Assembly: GCA_947627245.1 (NCBI GenBank)
Contig: CANQVH010000038.1
Span: 1 to 34,672, forward strand
Source of the DNA: an uncultured Lachnospiraceae bacterium
Lineage (GTDB): Bacteria > Bacillota > Clostridia > Lachnospirales > Lachnospiraceae
Length of the DNA: 34,672 nt
Direction: 5' to 3'
Part shown: in pieces, positions 32,121-34,672 of the stretch
How positions within the stretch are numbered: the first letter of the stretch is position 1
How the letters are laid out: the number at the start of each line of letters is the position of its first letter
The notes under the pieces: generated by a model
Database searches by the model: none
The model's input: the letters and a program-made list of their open reading frames with translations, nothing else
What the model was told of the DNA's origin: nothing
Made by a program: the position numbers and the translations under genes

Positions 32121-33221
32121 TTATTTTACAGTATCATTCAACAGAAATACAGAGAAACAGCTCCCACCCTCCGGGTTCTCCGAAACCGTAGCATAGCCTT
32201 TCTCCTGTGCCAGAATCACCTGCGCAAGATACAGGCCCAGTCCGGTTCCTTCTGTCTCCTCCATATGACTACCTCGATAGAACCGCTGGAAAATCCGATT
32301 GTACTCTTCCTTCGGAACGCCCGGTCCCAGATCGAAAATATTGATCTTTGTGTAAATCGAAAGCGGTTCTAATGCAATCCGGATCCGTGATCCGCGCGGG
32401 CTGTACTTGACCGCATTCTCCAGAATGTTCGTGATCGCCTCAGCCGTCCATTTCCGGTTGTGATACAGCAGACAGGCACCGTTTCTCCAATCCTTCGCAC
32501 TTAGGCCGCTGCTCCGGCTTCCATCGCCCGACTGCTCATTTGTATTCTCCATGTAATCGTCCAGTTGTAAATCTTCCAATTCAATAGTAATGTCCTTCTC
32601 CTGCGCCTGAGCGTATACTGCGCTGACGCTCTGCGCGAGCGTCGGCAGAATGTCCTGCTGTACCGCCTCAAAATGCACGATACCGTTTTCCAGCCGCGAA
32701 GCTTTCACAAGCGCGGACAAAAGCCACTGCATTTTCTCCGCCTGCTCCTTGATGTGAAGCTCAAAATTTCTGCGTTCCTCATCCGAGAGACCGTCCTCCT
32801 GCAGCAGTTCTGCATCCATCACGACGTTCGCAAGCGGCGTCTTGAGCTGGTGCGACAGATCCGACAGCAGCTCTGCCAGACTCTCCCTGTCCCTCTTTGC
32901 CTGAGCCTGCAGATTCGCGGACTGGCGCAAAATCTTCCGAAGCTGCGCTTCCAGCTTTGATTCCCGCGTATCGGCAAACTCCTGCTTTCTCGCGTCGACA
33001 GACCACTGTACTTGCATTTCTGCAGATTGCTCTTTTTCAAATGTATCCGCCTGCGATTTCGCTGCACTTCCCTGTACAAACCCATTCTTCTGATATGCGC
33101 GCAGCATCCGTGTGAGCCGCCCGAGCAGCCAGCGATAATAGAAAAAGCTGCAGACACCGGCAAACAGACCGACGAACGCCAGCACGGCAAATACGAGAAG
33201 CCAGATATCATTTCTGCTCAT
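32121..33221 (-). CDS. Sensor histidine kinase
   Basis: 366 residues, ATG 33221 after AAGGGGAG. One or two closely placed membrane segments occupy residues 7-33 (LLVFAVLAFVGLFAGVCSFF) with almost no external domain. A long coiled region leads to the HisKA box with His124 (LSDLSHQLKTPLANV). The HATPase domain has N box NILENAVKYSPRG, G1 DLGPGVP and G2 TGLGLYL. The short membrane part is like kinases that sense through a partner ABC transporter, such as BceS. The response-regulator gene expected upstream is absent, and mazEF separates it from the ABC genes. Confidence 0.88.
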   Translation of the reverse strand: MSRNDIWLLVFAVLAFVGLFAGVCSFFYYRWLLGRLTRMLRAYQKNGFVQGSAAKSQADTFEKEQSAEMQVQWSVDARKQEFADTRESKLEAQLRKILRQSANLQAQAKRDRESLAELLSDLSHQLKTPLANVVMDAELLQEDGLSDEERRNFELHIKEQAEKMQWLLSALVKASRLENGIVHFEAVQQDILPTLAQSVSAVYAQAQEKDITIELEDLQLDDYMENTNEQSGDGSRSSGLSAKDWRNGACLLYHNRKWTAEAITNILENAVKYSPRGSRIRIALEPLSIYTKINIFDLGPGVPKEEYNRIFQRFYRGSHMEETEGTGLGLYLAQVILAQEKGYATVSENPEGGSCFSVFLLNDTVK

Positions 33222-33262
33222 TTCGTTCTCCCCTTGCTGTTTCGTTCAAAAATCTGTAGCAG

Positions 33263-33268
33263 ATTATA
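33263..33268 (-). promoter_or_regulatory. Extended -10 promoter element upstream of the kinase
   Basis: On the minus strand TGCTATAAT, a TGn-extended -10, lies about 40 bases before the kinase ATG; the -35 is weak. It would let the kinase be transcribed without a regulator gene in front. Confidence 0.4.
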
Positions 33269-33323
33269 GCACATTATGAACAGGGCGGAAAGAACTTATC
33301 ATAAATCTGCTCCTTGCTGTGAT

Positions 33324-34583
33324 TTACTCATATTCCCGTAAACGTTCCGTGATCGAACGGTTCTTCACTGTCTTTTTGTAGGTAACGATCGGCGTCAGAA
33401 CACATAGGAGCATTACAAGAAATATTGCGCATAGCAACGGAAACACAAGTATTGTAAACGGAATTTTCATATAATTCATGGATTGAAAAATGAAATAGGT
33501 AATACCCGTCCCGATCGTTAATGTGATAAAAACAGAACCGCCTGCATATAAAATCCCTTCGTAAGTCAACAATCTTTTTATTTGCCGTTTTGACATACCG
33601 ACGCTTTCCATAATCGAAAAAGTCAGCTTTCTATTTTGCATGCTGTTTGCCATTGTATTGATATAGTTCAGCATCCCCACCAACAGCAGAAGAAGCGAAA
33701 TGACGGTACCTGTTTCAAACATACCGCTTTGTGAATCTTGGATTGTTTTCATATCGTCATATTTCGAAATAGAAAGTAAGTCATTATGGTATGGGTTCGC
33801 TTCAATGATATTTTTGATTTCTTTTTCCGTTTCGGTATCATAGGATTTTTTATATTTTATATTCAGACTCAAAACATAAGGTTTTGAAGTTAATGATTCC
33901 AAACAGGTCTCGCTCACGATTAAATTTGCCCCAAAATTTACGGTTGCCCCATAATAATCACCATAGTTGATTGCCCCAATCGTAATTTCCCGTTCCTGAT
34001 TTCCTACGCCTTGTGAAACAGCGAAGTCGTTTCCCCGCTCCGCAGGGGTATGAGTTACGGGGTGCCCTGTGGGTAATGAAAATGAAATAGTGTTCCCGAT
34101 CCATTTCGTTGGTATTTCAAATCCGGCATACTGCAAAATTGCTGTTTTGCCGCTTAAAAATTCCTGCTTTTCTATTTTATTGCCAAGACTTTCATTCAAA
34201 TAGTCAAATTCTGCTTCGCCAATTCCTTTTATCATTCCATAGTATTTCTCAGGATTCCGCTGATACTCTGAAACTACGTCAGAGTATGTCAGATATGGTT
34301 TCATTTCTGTATAACCTTTGATCCAGAAATCTGAAAAACCGTTTTTCTCATACGGAAAAGTGACAAGAATCCCCTTTACGGCATGCACCTCCGCCACGCC
34401 CTCTGCTTCCTGTATCTCTGATAAGAAAGCATCGTCGATTGCCGGCCGCAGGGACGTGATGTCGTCCGTTGTCTGTGTCTCGTTATGTATGATAAAATCC
34501 GCATCCCAGTAATTCGGGTAAACGGTTCGTCTGCCCTGACTGTCAATCAGCGTAGTCAGACAGAAAAATACGATCAAGCTCAT
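33324..34583 (-). CDS. C-terminal part of an FtsX/MacB-type ABC permease, 5' truncated
   Basis: The visible 419 residues start inside a membrane helix (FCSLAMSLIVFFCLTTLIDS), continue with an extracytoplasmic domain and end with three helices (TVISLLLLLVGMLNYINTMA; GILYAGGSVFITLTIGTGIT; FTILVFPLLCAIFLVMLLCV) and the coupling loop SIMESVGMSKRQIKRLLTYE. A full permease of this type would have about twice the length. Upstream of the ATG the frame stays open only to a TGA near 34617, within a set of inverted repeats, and no RBS is seen. It is probably a broken gene, perhaps cut by an insertion whose end lies at 34587-34672. Confidence 0.7.
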   Translation of the reverse strand: MSLIVFFCLTTLIDSQGRRTVYPNYWDADFIIHNETQTTDDITSLRPAIDDAFLSEIQEAEGVAEVHAVKGILVTFPYEKNGFSDFWIKGYTEMKPYLTYSDVVSEYQRNPEKYYGMIKGIGEAEFDYLNESLGNKIEKQEFLSGKTAILQYAGFEIPTKWIGNTISFSLPTGHPVTHTPAERGNDFAVSQGVGNQEREITIGAINYGDYYGATVNFGANLIVSETCLESLTSKPYVLSLNIKYKKSYDTETEKEIKNIIEANPYHNDLLSISKYDDMKTIQDSQSGMFETGTVISLLLLLVGMLNYINTMANSMQNRKLTFSIMESVGMSKRQIKRLLTYEGILYAGGSVFITLTIGTGITYFIFQSMNYMKIPFTILVFPLLCAIFLVMLLCVLTPIVTYKKTVKNRSITERLREYE

Positions 34584-34586
34584 TGC

Positions 34587-34651
34587 AAGGGAGCAAAAGT
34601 GATATGCTCCCTTTCAGGTAGACAAGCGAAATAATAAAAGCTTGTTTGTCT
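34587..34651. repeat. Inverted repeats at the break of the permease gene
   Basis: AAGGGAGCA (34587-34595) and TGCTCCCTT (34605-34613) form a perfect 9-bp hairpin. AGACAAGC (34620-34627) and GCTTGTTTGTCT (34640-34651) form an imperfect second one. A third AAGGGAG lies at 34653. They may be the end of a mobile element that continues outside the window. Confidence 0.5.
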
Positions 34652-34672
34652 GGAAGGGAGTATTTTATTGAG

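Overview
The window looks like chromosome from a spore-forming, low-GC Gram-positive of the Clostridia, most like a Lachnospiraceae member. The signs are a cotJA-cotJB-cotJC spore-coat operon, a DUF5688-type protein, Firmicute-type RBSs (AGGAGG, with several TTG starts), a MobV mobilizable element with a large serine recombinase, and a MetA carrying the residues of the Bacillus-type acetyltransferase.

Left part (1-13.7 kb). A truncated TetR regulator, a decayed kinase remnant and an orphan MqsA/YgiT-type zinc-finger gene come first. From about 1.0 to 13.6 kb lies the main story. The cotJ operon (minus strand) is split inside cotJC at a Thr-Asp-Ile-Gly codon run. The 5' half is at 12714-12898 and an intact 3' half is at 1035-1484; joined at the shared 8-bp core they would give an uninterrupted CotJC of about 208 residues. 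Between them lies integrated DNA. The first part is an approximately 8.9-kb mobilizable element (3.85-12.72 kb) with a large serine recombinase next to its right att site, a SHOCT-like small protein, a MobV relaxase with an oriT-like region, a CHC2 zinc-finger protein, XRE regulators and an unknown two-gene cassette with a glycine-rich membrane-inserting-like protein. The second part is a decayed second copy of the cotJC 3' half (3405-3854). The third is a further 1.9-kb segment (1.48-3.25 kb) that starts with the same left-end sequence and promoter but carries other cargo: a PP-loop ATPase, an MNT nucleotidyltransferase and a zinc-ribbon protein. The layout resembles the sigK 'skin' type of sporulation-gene interruption, although regulated excision is only inferred.

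Middle (13.8-27.4 kb), mostly core chromosome. A diguanylate cyclase with a LacI-like ligand-binding domain is divergent from cotJA. Then come an operon rluB/rluF-like - ligA - metA, an SH3-domain membrane protein, tRNA-Arg(CCG), a DUF5688-type gene, efp, pyrC, a GNAT acetyltransferase and a GH43 glycosidase. A GNAT-toxin/antitoxin pair follows.

Right part (27.7-34.7 kb). A MacB/Bce-like ABC exporter (permease plus ATPase), a mazEF module, a sensor kinase without an adjacent response regulator, and the C-terminal part of another FtsX-type permease that is broken near the window edge. mazEF sits between the kinase and the transporter it may once have been co-transcribed with.

A second theme is short in-frame tandem repeats inside otherwise conserved proteins (PyrC, ABC ATPase C-terminus, FtsX loop, pseudouridine synthase N-terminus, CotJB N-terminus). 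No rRNA or CRISPR array was seen.
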